Assembly (NCBI GenBank): GCA_015099395.1
Contig: AP024096.1
Location: 5,084,001-5,148,000, forward strand
DNA: 64,000 bases
Source of the DNA: Ktedonobacteria bacterium brp13
GTDB taxonomy: Bacteria; Chloroflexota; Ktedonobacteria; Ktedonobacterales; Ktedonobacteraceae
Direction of reading: 5' to 3'
Shown piece after piece: positions 54,642-63,741 of the stretch. Every line of letters begins with the position of its first letter. The first letter of the stretch is position 1. The translations under genes and the position numbers were made by a program. The notes beneath the pieces are model-generated. The model ran no database searches. It was not told the DNA's origin and saw only the letters and a list, made by a program, of their open reading frames with translations.

Positions 54642-55151
54642 AAGTCTCTTCTCCTGACATCATTTAGCCGCAAACAGTATGTATGTATAGAATTAATATT
54701 ACCATGCAAAACAGGTAAAATATAGCATTCCCTGTTGCTCCCACGTAAGTGCGAGGAATAGTACCCCACTGTAAGTATAGAAAAGTATGCGTCCTCCTGG
54801 TAATGGCGAAGAGGACGGTTTGTAACCTGTCAATATTGACAGGTAATAGCAGGGCTCCCGCAAAAGAGTATACAACAGTGAAAATGACCATGAAGTTCTT
54901 TTTCTGCCCGCCTGCATATGCAAATTCAAGCGCGACAGTGCGCGCATAAGTCGTAATGGCTATCTGTTATTGAGAGAATAGCAAGATCGTTCTGGTTGTA
55001 GAATAGCAGGTACGGTAGAGAAATATTCACCGTGTCATGGTTGAGTAGATAAGAAGGCGAGCAGCGCGGGCTATAGCAGTACACAATCCTGTAAAACAGA
55101 ACAACATCTATGGCACATCGTAACAAAACCTTAACCAGGATGACACAAGAT

Positions 55152-55186
55152 TACCACTATCGTAGTGGTATACTTCACTCTATAAA
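55152..55186 (+). promoter_or_regulatory. Palindromic operator-like site and -10 box upstream of glmS
   Basis: TACCACTA-TCG-TAGTGGTA (55152-55170) is a perfect 19-bp palindrome. TATAAA at 55181-55186 is a plausible -10 and would place the transcription start a few bases before the ribozyme. No clear -35 was found, so the site may be an activator or repressor site. Confidence 0.5.
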
Positions 55187-55202
55187 TGATGTCGTGTTTA
55201 GT

Positions 55203-55362
55203 AGCGCATGGGCCGGGCTCGGGAGGGAGCTACGGTTGACGAGGAGGAGGCTGTTCGGAAACCTGTCAGCGGGGAGTCTCCAGGGTTTACTCACACCCCT
55301 AACAAGACAGCATACAACGCCTACCGGTAACGGTCAGGACAAAACGCTGTCGGTGAGGTAAT
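55203..55362 (+). ncRNA. glmS ribozyme (glucosamine-6-phosphate-activated self-cleaving RNA)
   Basis: The segment shows the conserved order of the glmS ribozyme: A-GCGC at 55203-55207 (cleavage expected between 55203 and 55204), then GTTGACGAGGAGG (55234-55246), then a P3-type stem with GCGGGGAGTCTCC (55269-55281), then CACACCCC, and finally GGACAAAACG (55337-55346) followed by GTGAGG. In known cases GlcN6P triggers cleavage and lowers glmS expression. It sits upstream of glmS (55460). Pairings were judged by eye only; the P3 variant differs slightly from the Bacillus consensus. Confidence 0.82.
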
Positions 55363-55459
55363 AATTGGCGACCATAGACACAGGAGAAGGGCTGCACAAA
55401 GCCTTCCCTTCCATTATGGTACGCATTATTACGCGATTCACAGAAAGGTACCCGACCAC

Positions 55460-57328
55460 ATGTGCGGTATCATAGGCTACGTCGGCTCAAAAGAGACCGA
55501 TGTCACTTCCATTTTGCTTGAAGGCCTCTCCAAACTCGAGTATCGCGGCTATGACTCAGCCGGTATTGCGGTGCTTGGCTCCGAAGGAAATATTAAGCTC
55601 CATCGTCGGGCTGGTAAAATTGCCAACCTCGTCGCCACCGTTGAAGAAGACGTCACCCCAGAACTGAGTACGCTCGGCATCGGACATACACGCTGGGCAA
55701 CACACGGGCGACCCAACGACATCAACGCCCATCCTCATCCAGATTGTACCGGCGGCCTGACCGTCGTCCATAACGGCATCATCGAGAACTACGCCGAGCT
55801 ACGTATTGAGCTCCAGCAAGAGGGTCACAGCTTCCAATCGGATACCGATAGCGAGGTCCTGGCTCATCTGATCGAGCGTGCGTACTTCGGTGACGCCAAC
55901 CATGATCTGGTCCTCGCGGTCCGTACAGCGCTGCAGCGCGTCACCGGTTCGTATTCAATTGGAGTCGTCAGTAACGAGCATCCTGATCTGCTGGTCGGAG
56001 CCCGCTGCGCCGGTCCATTGATCGTCGGCATCGGCGAGGGTGAACAGTTCCTGGCCTCCGACATCCCGGCCCTCCTCAAACACACGCGCCGCGTCCTGAT
56101 CCTTGAAGAGGGAGAAGTCGCAGTCTTACGCCCCGAAGGTGTCAAACTGATGACCCTGTACGGTACCGAGATCGAGCGCGAGCCAACAACCATCGACTGG
56201 GATACTGAAGCGGCAGAAAAGGGCGGCTATCCCTACTTTGTCATCAAAGAGATCAACGAGCAGCCGGACGCCCTACGCCGGGCCCTGACCGGTCGTATCC
56301 GCGATGGTAAGTTACGCCTACCCGAAATGGAGCGCATAGAGCATAGCGGTCTCCTGAAGAACATTCAACGCATCATAGTTGTCGCCTGTGGTACCTCGTT
56401 CCACGCCGGTATGATCGCCAAATACGCGATCGAGAAATGGGCGCGCATCCCCGTCGAGACGATTACAGCCGCCGAGTTCCGCTACTGTGATCCAATCGTT
56501 GGACCCGATACACTCTGTATCGCCGTCACGCAATCGGGTGAGACCGCAGACACGCTGGTCGGTATCCGGCAGGCGCGTGAGCACGGAGCACCGGTGATCG
56601 CAGTCACCAACATCGTCTCCAGTGCGATCACACGCTTAGCCGACGCCGTCCTCTACCTGCAAGCCGGACCCGAGATAGGAGTGGTCGCTACCAAGAGCTT
56701 CGTCAGTTCGGTCGCCGTCCTCTACCTGCTCGGCCTCTACCTCGGCGAGCAGCGCGGACGCATCACAGCCGAGCAGATGAGCGAGTTCACCGGCGCCTTA
56801 GAGATCCTGCCGGAGCAGATCCAGCGTATCCTGGATCACGCGAACAGCGAACACGACAGCATCGAGCCCCTGGCCAAACGCATGGCAGACACCAACAGTA
56901 TGATCTTCATCGGTCGCGGAGTCGGCTATCCGACCGCCCTGGAGGGAGCCCTCAAGCTTAAAGAGATCTCCTACATTCACGCGGAAGGCTTCCCGGCAGG
57001 CGAGCTCAAGCACGGCTCGATCGCCCTGCTTGACGAGCACACACCCCTGGTCGCGGTTGCCACCGCATCACACGTCTACGAGAAAGTCGTCAGCAACATT
57101 CAGGAAGTACGAGCGCGTGACGCCCATATCATCGTCGTCGCCACCGAAGGCGACGAGCGGATCCGTCAGCACGCCGACGACATCCTGTACGTCCCGGCCA
57201 CCATGGAGGTCTTCAGTCCACTACTCGCCTCCGTCCCACTACAACTCTTCGCCTACCACGTAGCCGTCGCCCGTGGCTGCAACGTAGACCAACCACGCAA
57301 TCTGGCAAAATCGGTTACGGTAGAGTAA
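55460..57328 (+). CDS. glmS: Glutamine-fructose-6-phosphate aminotransferase
   Basis: 622 residues. The start MCGIIGYVG exposes the N-terminal nucleophile Cys2 after Met removal (class II amidotransferase). The glutaminase domain runs to ~240, with HTRWATHGRPNDINAHPH. Two SIS domains follow, with CGTSFHAGM, TQSGETADT and the C-terminal DQPRNLAKSVTVE (the C-terminal loop with KSVTVE). It makes glucosamine-6-phosphate for peptidoglycan precursors. Control is probably through the ribozyme leader. Confidence 0.98.
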   Translation: MCGIIGYVGSKETDVTSILLEGLSKLEYRGYDSAGIAVLGSEGNIKLHRRAGKIANLVATVEEDVTPELSTLGIGHTRWATHGRPNDINAHPHPDCTGGLTVVHNGIIENYAELRIELQQEGHSFQSDTDSEVLAHLIERAYFGDANHDLVLAVRTALQRVTGSYSIGVVSNEHPDLLVGARCAGPLIVGIGEGEQFLASDIPALLKHTRRVLILEEGEVAVLRPEGVKLMTLYGTEIEREPTTIDWDTEAAEKGGYPYFVIKEINEQPDALRRALTGRIRDGKLRLPEMERIEHSGLLKNIQRIIVVACGTSFHAGMIAKYAIEKWARIPVETITAAEFRYCDPIVGPDTLCIAVTQSGETADTLVGIRQAREHGAPVIAVTNIVSSAITRLADAVLYLQAGPEIGVVATKSFVSSVAVLYLLGLYLGEQRGRITAEQMSEFTGALEILPEQIQRILDHANSEHDSIEPLAKRMADTNSMIFIGRGVGYPTALEGALKLKEISYIHAEGFPAGELKHGSIALLDEHTPLVAVATASHVYEKVVSNIQEVRARDAHIIVVATEGDERIRQHADDILYVPATMEVFSPLLASVPLQLFAYHVAVARGCNVDQPRNLAKSVTVE

Positions 57329-57382
57329 GAGGGATGTATGGGAAAGTGTAGTTATTGTTCGTGAACAGTACGTGTAGAATTT

Positions 57383-57418
57383 TAATAAAGTCGTTCCCAT
57401 GTTAATAAAGTCGTTCCA
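57383..57418. repeat. Two copies of the AATAAAGTCGTTCC repeat
   Basis: AATAAAGTCGTTCCC occurs at 57384-57398 and, with one base fewer, at 57404-57417. The same sequence on the other strand (GGGAACRACTTTATT) occurs at 60592, 60647, 60704, 62009 and 62041. These look like solitary IS ends. Confidence 0.7.
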
Positions 57419-57425
57419 CTTCATA

Positions 57426-58712
57426 GGTAGGACCCCACTAACCGGTGGTTGAGCATAAGACCCCTTGCGGAGCCGAACGAGTGGCCTTGTCGTACGTTGA
57501 AGGCGCTGAGACCTGCTTGAGCGAGCAGAGAGATTCGCCTGCTTCTTCGGCCGTCCACGTCGTTTCGGTTCCACCCACTGCGTGGGTGCCACTTTGTAGT
57601 TGAGGACTTCACAGACACTCCAGACATGATCGGTCAATCCGCTGGCCATCGCAGGCGTACAGGCTCGCCCATGATGCTTGCCTTTGCTCAATTCATGATG
57701 CGGCCAACAGAAATTGTAGGTGGCCAATCAGGTACATGCCACAATGGAGTGCCTGGATCCGGGTTGCGCCATGACGACATCGACGCGTCAAGCTCGCCAG
57801 CCGTTGCCGAAAGGTCCCATTCAAGCGTTCAATGAAAGCGGTATTGAGCACCGTTCCTCCTTGGGACATCTCCAACAATCTCTCAGCTTGCTCAAGCACA
57901 CCATGGGCCATGCGACGGGTAATCTCGACGACCCGTTTTTTGTGCGTTCGCTTGATGACTGTCCCGATCTGCAACTGCGGCCAGATCTGCAAACAGGCAC
58001 GTCCACGGCTACCTTCCTTTTTCACTTTCTGACGGAACGCTCGCCGAATACTCCCGGGGTAGGCAGCCCAACCGTCTGTGAGGACCAGCAGAGGGCGCAG
58101 GATCTGCGCACAGCGACACACCTGCTTCAGCAACGTGTCAGCCAGCTTGGTGTCACGGTGAACGCTGACCGTTCCTGCTAGCCAGAGGCGGGTGGAGACC
58201 ATCATCGCCAAACCCCATCCACGCAATGAGCTTACGACCTTTGACACGAATCTCATCGGCTTGCACGTGCATCAGATCAAGGGTTCCGGTTTCGGCGATG
58301 GTATGATGGACCTGTTCGCAATGGCTTCCCGCACGATCACGCCAACTGGCCACTGACTGTACGTTCATCCAGACCAAAAACATGCACAATCGCCTGCACC
58401 GGACAGCCATAGGCGAGCAGGGTAACGACGATGACGATCAGCGGGGTTGGCTTGCGTAAGCCTTCAAACATGGTTCCTCTATTGGCACTAAAGGTTTTTC
58501 GACAGGCTTTACAGCGAGAGCGTTGTCGTTGACGATCATGAATGACGATATTGCCCGCTCCGATTTGCCCCCTTGCGCAACACGCAAGATTCGGGCAAAA
58601 TATATGCGATGGGTTCATTGGCTCTGATTGTTCTTTTTTCATAAACATATCATGCCAAGACTCATCACTTTTTTCAATCTCCGCCCCTTCCACCGGTTAG
58701 TGGAGTCCTACC
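57426..58712. mobile_element. IS1-like insertion element with 23-bp inverted ends
   Basis: The left end 57426-57448 (GGTAGGACCCCACTAACCGG plus TGG) matches the reverse complement of 58690-58712 in 22 of 23 positions. The length is about 1.29 kb. IS1 elements also have 23-bp ends starting GGT, and larger IS1-group (ISMhu11-type) elements exist. No target duplication was found beside the ends, so a past rearrangement is likely. Confidence 0.85.
57440..58693 (-). pseudogene. IS1-like transposase, interrupted by three frameshifts
   Basis: Read on the minus strand it has an N-terminal zinc ribbon (CPNLACC, then GNIVIHDRQRQ, then RCKACRKTF), then a DDE domain with the acidic residues in VQADEI, VLTDGWAAY and FIERLNGTFR. 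The end has WPHHELSK and GRPKK. Three +1-type shifts break it: a 4-base insertion at ERTV near 58345, one base in the GGGTTTGG run near 58215, and one near 57717 before YNFCWPHH. Either the copy is dead or the sequence has errors. Confidence 0.8.
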
Positions 58713-58912
58713 GGGTGCGGAATGTGGGTATGTATACTACTATCCCGGAAAGTGCATCGATGGATACTCGTCAGACAAGACGAACCAAATGAATCATGAC
58801 ATTGATATTAAAAACAAACAACGCCATTAACCACAAAAATAAATTATCCAGAATAGATACGCGCTTTTTTTCCATGTAGCCAACATTTAGCAGTGTAAGA
58901 GGTAATGCAACA

Positions 58913-60163
58913 GTGACAGATCGGCCGTCTTCTTTATTCAAGGAAGGACTAAATAAACAGGTTCATCCTGAGAATACACAGTCCTCCTTTGATGTACTCA
59001 AACACCTTCACATGAAAGCCAAAGCCAGTCCAGCGGATACAGTGGTTACGACACACATTACAGCTGATGAACAGATCGCATCCAGGCAGATATCACGCTC
59101 AAAATTTGATATACCCAAACACCAGGACAATCATGCGGATACACAAGCAGCATCAAGCAGGGAGATCAGAGAGACCATTCCAGTATCTAAAGAGTATACT
59201 CCAGAAGATCTATACAATAAGACAAAGCATGTCCTAAGCGCCAGGATTCATGATCTCGATAAACATTTATATCCGCCCTATTGGGCAAACGAGACAGAGA
59301 AGATCATGCGAGCACAATTTGAACAAATCTCACCAGAGGGTAGAGCACAACTCCAAAGGTACGCTCGTATTATTGATAGTATCAAGGATTTTGAAGACCC
59401 CTCCTTTCATAACAAGCAAGAAAAAGCTACCCTTTTGGCTTCGCACCAACGGAATTTGCTTAATTCGTTAGAGAAGTATCGGAATGGTCATATTCGGATT
59501 GCAATAAAGGAATATTTAAGCTGGAAAAATCACAGAATTAATCATTATCTTCGATACATTGCAAACCGTGACAGGACAAAAAAAAATTCTGCGTTAGAAA
59601 ATATACCTGACTATAAACAAACAATCCAGACCTTAAACAATCCAGAAATTTTCAAGGAGACCAAAACACTTGCTAAAAATATAGGTAAAGTTTTTACAGA
59701 CACAGATGCGGTACTTCCAGCAAATATGGTTCTAAAAAAAGATATTCCCGTAGCAAAGGTTCTTCCCTTCTTGCGTGAATCCAAAGAGACAACACAATTA
59801 AGCAGCCAGCAAGAAGGGAAATGGTGGGTAGATGACGCTTATAACTCCACTTCGATCTATCTAGATCACCAGTATAGGCCTGCCTTTAGTACTTCATCGG
59901 ATAATAACATACGTCCTACAAGCGGTACAGCAACTTTGTTCATAAAAGCTGATAGTGGCATGCCAGGATTTTTTGCGCGGGAATTAGGCGATAATCCAGA
60001 AGAAGGTGAAGTCCTTTTGCCTGGTAGAAGTCCCATTCAATTTGAAAAAATTCACGACTTCGACTTATCTGCTTTATCAGATCGTGATCGCCGGATATTG
60101 AGTATGCCTGATCACGTCGTAATAGCGAGATATCGGAAAATGCCAGAGACAGCAGAAACATAG
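58913..60163 (+). CDS. ADP-ribosyltransferase-fold protein (C-terminal toxin-like domain)
   Basis: 416 residues from GTG 58913 (AGAGGT eight bases upstream). The N-terminal ~130 residues are Lys/Gln/Asp-rich and look disordered; a helical middle follows. Residues ~280-395 fit the R-S-E ART fold of actin-type toxins such as iota Ia: NMVLKKDIPVA at the first strand, YNSTSIYLD (STS motif), PGFFARELGDNPEEGEVLLPG (ExE motif as EGE). At the Arg of the first motif there is Lys (KK rather than RR), so NAD binding may be weakened. No signal peptide or immunity gene found. Confidence 0.65.
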   Translation: MTDRPSSLFKEGLNKQVHPENTQSSFDVLKHLHMKAKASPADTVVTTHITADEQIASRQISRSKFDIPKHQDNHADTQAASSREIRETIPVSKEYTPEDLYNKTKHVLSARIHDLDKHLYPPYWANETEKIMRAQFEQISPEGRAQLQRYARIIDSIKDFEDPSFHNKQEKATLLASHQRNLLNSLEKYRNGHIRIAIKEYLSWKNHRINHYLRYIANRDRTKKNSALENIPDYKQTIQTLNNPEIFKETKTLAKNIGKVFTDTDAVLPANMVLKKDIPVAKVLPFLRESKETTQLSSQQEGKWWVDDAYNSTSIYLDHQYRPAFSTSSDNNIRPTSGTATLFIKADSGMPGFFARELGDNPEEGEVLLPGRSPIQFEKIHDFDLSALSDRDRRILSMPDHVVIARYRKMPETAET

Positions 60164-60164
60164 T

Positions 60165-60260
60165 ATCACGTAAGGCCCACGGATTGCTGGCGCGTAAAAA
60201 CTCCTGTGTTTCAGGCTCTAACACATAGGTCTGCGCGACACGTTCATACATCCAGCCGCC
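60165..60260 (-). pseudogene. C-terminal CobN (cobaltochelatase) fragment
   Basis: About 30 codons: GGWMYERVAQTYVLEPETQ, then EFLRASNPWALRD. This is the conserved near-C-terminal part of CobN/magnesium-chelatase H subunits. A TGA lies just before it and the ART-like gene lies antisense immediately after, so only a scrap remains. Confidence 0.65.
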
Positions 60261-60295
60261 ATGATGTCAGATGCTTTCACATTCTGACAGCAAAA

Positions 60296-60393
60296 TTGGG
60301 TAGAGCCACACTAAATGGTGACGAGCTCAAAAAAATCGGTGATGCGTGAGATCAGAATGGCTGGCGTTCACCGGTTAATGTGGCTCTACCCAA
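60296..60393. mobile_element. 98-bp MITE-like palindrome
   Basis: TTGGGTAGAGCCACA (60296-60310) is the perfect reverse complement of 60379-60393. Pairing continues with few mismatches inward, and CTGACA/TGTCAG lie outside. No target duplication is visible. Confidence 0.65.
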
Positions 60394-60591
60394 TATACTT
60401 GCATGTCAGTTATTATGCCAAAGTACACAATATTTTTCTCTTTAATTCATACGTATATATTTACTCATCCTTATAAATTTGTTATGATTAACACAAATAT
60501 CATAGCGGAAGGCATCTGTTCAGGTATGAGACGCTAAGAAACATTATTCACCTGCTTTGAGTAAATCGTAGCGACCAGCAAAAAAGATGGA

Positions 60592-60724
60592 TTTGGGAAC
60601 AACTTTATTTTGCCCGTAATGCCCGTTCAAGGATCCCAGCAGTAGTTTTGGGAACAACTTAAATTTAAATTAATCTCATCCTTTTGAGCATAATAAGGAG
60701 CCAATTTGGGAACGACTTTATTTT
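60592..60724. repeat. Three solitary copies of the GGGAACRACTTTATT repeat
   Basis: TTTGGGAACAACTTTATTTT (60592), TTTTGGGAACAACTTAAATT (60647) and TTTGGGAACGACTTTATTTT (60704). The spacing is about 55 bp each. Confidence 0.7.
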
Positions 60725-60780
60725 CCTTCTACAGTAGAGTGTAAAGCGTAAATAAAATTTTACACTTGATAGGTTAAGAA

Positions 60781-60825
60781 GAACATGGCCACCTTGCAAT
60801 AATTTGTTGCAAGGTGGCCATGTTC
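60781..60825. other. Perfect 19-bp hairpin
   Basis: GAACATGGCCACCTTGCAA (60781-60799) pairs fully with 60807-60825 around a 7-base loop. No long T run follows on either side. Confidence 0.7.
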
Positions 60826-61319
60826 ATAAGCTTTACTTGAAGATCTCTTAACAAAGAGTCTTGAAGACTTCGGGTTAAAGGTTCTTATCAGAGATTGGTT
60901 CATTTGCCTTCACCTTCTTCGTTTTCCCCTGATCCCATTGCCTCCTTCGGCTCTTCGTTCTTCACAAGCGACTTTGTGTTGTACTTATAAGGAGGCATTA
61001 TATTGTCCCTCTTTCCACATATACTTTCTCAATTTCTACATAGATAATAACGTTGGGAATCTTTACTTAAATCTTCAGCATCAACGGCTTGCGGTGACCG
61101 AACAGTATCAGTTCAGGACCACTATGTATGTGCAGAAACAGGTAGGGCACATATAGTCTTACTGACTGCCACCTGCACTATCTACCAAATAATAGATTAT
61201 ATGTATGAGCACGAGTACCCAATATCGCATCGAGAGAAGTAATCCTATGCAAAATGAGCATAAAGAGGACTCTTTGCTGACTCCATCGCGGTTCTCTCTA
61301 TTAACGAAATATTACATTG

Positions 61320-61890
61320 AAAATCAACCAATTGCTCCGTACTGGCCTGTATCCACTATGCTCGCGAAGTACTTCTTCACAAATCGCTACCTTATCATTC
61401 AGTGATTATCAGTTGGGCTCTGGGGGGCATCATTTTTGCCCTTGCTATCTCCCTGAAAAGTCCCCATTATCTTATTCTCTGGCTTATTCCCCTCTACATT
61501 TTCCTGGCACACGAAATTATACAGCTATGGAGATTACAGCCATACACCCAATGGAAGCTGCAGATAGGGAAAATTGTGCTTTCTCTGCTACTCCTCGTGA
61601 GTGCTGGTATTGGAGATATCTGGGGCTTCCAGGCACGTTTTACCCATATTACTGGTGATACGCTGCTGCAGACAGATGCATATATCAACGTAACACTTCC
61701 TCCGAATGCCGTTGCCGCCACACAAAATTATATCGGTGTGGATATTGTGCCGCATTTTTTAGATATCACGCTGGTGAATACGCCACAACTGATCTTACAA
61801 AAGCAAGTGACATATATGGCGCTGTACCGGAGCACTACTCAGCCGATAGCTCCTAGCCTCGGCCCGGTCAATCAATATGCTTGCCCATGA
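61320..61890 (+). pseudogene. C-terminal fragment of a multi-pass membrane glycosyltransferase-like protein
   Basis: The frame opens after a stop near 61310. It reads HYAREVLLHKSLPYHS, then SVIISWALGGIIFALAISL and LILWLIPLYIFLAHEIIQLW, then a third helix and an outer part with NAVAATQNYIGVDIVP. Helix spacing and the outer tail look like the C-terminal half of dolichyl-phosphate-mannose-type glycosyltransferases (GT39-like), but the family is uncertain. No start with a ribosome site, so probably a remnant. Confidence 0.45.
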
Positions 61891-62246
61891 AAACTTTTAC
61901 TGGCTTCAAGGATTCTGTGGAAGTTTGTAAAATTAATCCAATTACTCTGACCGTCGTCCTAAGTTCGGAAACACATACGGTACCGACTAACATCAATGGA
62001 AACAAGTAAGAACGACTTTATTTTGCTTCCACACCTCTTGTGGAAGCAAAATAAAGTCGTTCCCCATATCTCTACAGCACGCTCAGGGAAGACGATGAAG
62101 GCGTCTCAGTCGTCGATCGCCTGGTAGGCCAGAGTCCAGAAAGAGACGTTCGGTGCATGAGTATGGATACAATATAGTTGGCGTGTGGTTCTCCCTCGAA
62201 TGCAGCAAGCTGTTCGTTTCGCTCATGCTTTATTTCTCCGTAAAGG
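61891..62246. other. Spacer with an inverted pair of repeat copies
   Basis: Holds the palindrome of 62009-62065. No gene seen. Confidence 0.5.
62009..62065. repeat. Inverted pair of the GAACGACTTTATTTTGCTTCC repeat
   Basis: GAACGACTTTATTTTGCTTC with CACA faces its reverse complement across a CCTCT loop, giving a perfect stem of over 20 bp. It is a palindrome of two repeat copies. Confidence 0.8.
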
Positions 62247-62516
62247 TTACTTAGAAAATCTCTGAGCAGCGCGTACCTGAGCCAGGGCCTCCTCTTCTGC
62301 GCGGTTCCTCGGTGGTGCGTTCGTCTCAAGCGAACTGAGAAGGTTGCTAGTGACTGCTGCTATCTCGTCAACGGCAGCAAGGAAAGCGGCTTCGTTGGCT
62401 TTCGATGGCTTGTTGAAGCCGCTCACCTTGCGCACAAATTGCAATGAGGCTGAACGAATATCATCCTCAGTCACAGGCGGTTCGAAGTTGAAGAGCGGTT
62501 TGATATTTCTACACAT
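62247..62516 (-). CDS. DUF2277 family protein
   Basis: 89 residues from ATG 62516, supported by GAGGAAAC upstream; an in-frame longer start at 62582 has no site. It matches DUF2277 over its full length: MCRNIKPLFNFEPPVTEDD, then SASLQFVRKVSGFNKPSKANE, and TNAPPRNRAEEEALA near the end. The family is a small helical protein of unknown function. It follows the DHFR-like gene by about 70 bp on the same strand. Confidence 0.93.
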   Translation of the reverse strand: MCRNIKPLFNFEPPVTEDDIRSASLQFVRKVSGFNKPSKANEAAFLAAVDEIAAVTSNLLSSLETNAPPRNRAEEEALAQVRAAQRFSK

Positions 62517-62589
62517 ACATGTTTCCTCGATTGTCAGAGCCACCCGACGTTTACGTTCAGCAACGTAACGTAGCAAATGCACTGACGAT

Positions 62590-63156
62590 TTACAGTTCTT
62601 TTCTATCAGGCTGGTAATAAAGGAGAATGTTACCTGAATGAAACGTCTTTGTTTTTATCAGTTTCAGATGAAGCTTATCATGTATGCCTTCGAATAAAGG
62701 TTTGCCGTTGCCTAAAACAACAGGATTCACCATAATCCGCAATTCATCAATCAAGCCAAGATTGATAAAAGATGCCGCAAGGTTGGAACTGCCGAATATT
62801 ATCAGGTCTTTGCCCGCTTGTTGTTTTAGTTTCGCGACCTCTTCTGCAATATTTTCTTTCACCAGCCTTGTATTGTGCCATTCAGCCTTTTCCAGCGTCC
62901 GTGAAAAAACAATTTTGGAGAAATTATTCATCTTGTCTGCAATGATTGGATCGTTCGTAGTTGCGACTGGAGTTGGCCAGTAACTTTCCATACCCTGATA
63001 AGTCGCGCGTCCAAATAACAGAGCGTCCACTGAACCGAGCTGATCATTAGCAAATTCGTTAAATTCATCATCTACCACATGCCAATCTATCTCTCCGTTT
63101 GGTCCTGCAAAGAAGCCATCCAGAGTAGTCATCATAAAGACAATGGCTTTTCTCAT
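62590..63156 (-). CDS. Dihydrofolate reductase-family protein (RibD C-terminal domain type)
   Basis: 188 residues from ATG 63156, with GGAGG four bases upstream; the frame from 63186 lacks a site. Motifs: MTTLDGFFAGPNGEIDW at the N-terminus, LLFGRATYQGMESYWPTP, and LIIFGSSNLAASFINLGLIDELRIMV, the RibD_C/YyaP signature. The family uses NAD(P)H on deaminated pyrimidine or folate-like substrates; the real substrate is unknown. It forms a possible operon with the DUF2277 gene. Confidence 0.92.
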   Translation of the reverse strand: MRKAIVFMMTTLDGFFAGPNGEIDWHVVDDEFNEFANDQLGSVDALLFGRATYQGMESYWPTPVATTNDPIIADKMNNFSKIVFSRTLEKAEWHNTRLVKENIAEEVAKLKQQAGKDLIIFGSSNLAASFINLGLIDELRIMVNPVVLGNGKPLFEGIHDKLHLKLIKTKTFHSGNILLYYQPDRKEL

Positions 63157-63372
63157 AAAACCTCCATATCTCGTTTTGTATCGCATTAGAGAAATTTCTT
63201 CACCAGTCTATTCTTTTCAGCTGGTCGAAAGTGGCAAACAGCATCTGAAAAACGTCACGACTCCCTGAAGGATATAATGAGATGATCACCGTTTCCTGAA
63301 AAGTGGGTTCTACAGCATGAGCTTATATCGTCTTCAGCATAATTCGTCATTCGAACGTGGAGGAGAGGTAAA

Positions 63373-63741
63373 ATGAAACCCAACATTAATCAGACGACCT
63401 TTGGTTCAATTACCATTGAAGGAACCATCTTTGAACACGATGTGCTCATCAGGCTGAGTGGCCAGGTGGAAAAGCGGAAGAAAAAATTATCGAAGGCTAT
63501 CTATGGTACATCGCACATCCTTTCACTGGCCGAAGCCAAACATGTCTATGAACCAGAGGCAAAACGGCTCATCATCGGTACAGGGCAGGAAGGAAACGTC
63601 AGGCTTTCGGATGAAGCCGCTGATTACTTCAAGCGAAAACAGTGTCGGGTGGATCTTCTACCCACACCCGAGGCAATCCATACCTGGAATGAGGCCGCAG
63701 GTCCAGGTCACATGATTAGCTTGTTCCATGTTACGTGTTGA
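63373..63741 (+). CDS. Mth938-domain (AAMDC/DUF498) protein
   Basis: 122 residues, GGAGAGG before the ATG. The domain fills the protein: FGSITIEGTIFEHDVLIRLSG, GTSHILSLAEAKHVYEPEAK, LIIGTGQEGNVRLS, and a CRVDLLPTPEAIHTWNE segment with FHVTC at the end. In eukaryotes a related protein is a complex I assembly factor, and in prokaryotes the role is unknown. It is a single gene. Confidence 0.92.
   Translation: MKPNINQTTFGSITIEGTIFEHDVLIRLSGQVEKRKKKLSKAIYGTSHILSLAEAKHVYEPEAKRLIIGTGQEGNVRLSDEAADYFKRKQCRVDLLPTPEAIHTWNEAAGPGHMISLFHVTC

Larger units (their letters stand above)
54642..55459. other. Divergent intergenic region containing the glmS leader
   Basis: Left part (54642-55150) has no recognised feature beyond AT-rich spacer. 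Right part holds a palindrome at 55152-55170, a likely promoter, the ribozyme-like segment 55203-55362, then about 95 bp of leader to glmS. Confidence 0.6.
60394..61319. other. Non-coding graveyard region with repeats and a perfect hairpin
   Basis: Contains three plus-orientation copies of the GGGAACRACTTTATT repeat (60592, 60647, 60704) and a 19-bp perfect hairpin at 60781-60825. The frames at 60938-61156 and 61205-61405 show no supported family. Confidence 0.55.

Noticed and set aside
60938..61156. Short frame ending in VQKQVGHI, reminiscent of an integrase C-terminus
   Set aside because: The match is too short and no catalytic residues of a tyrosine recombinase are present.
57383..62065. 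CRISPR array from recurrent GGGAACRACTTTATT units
   Set aside because: Spacing is irregular, units are in both orientations and no cas gene is present.
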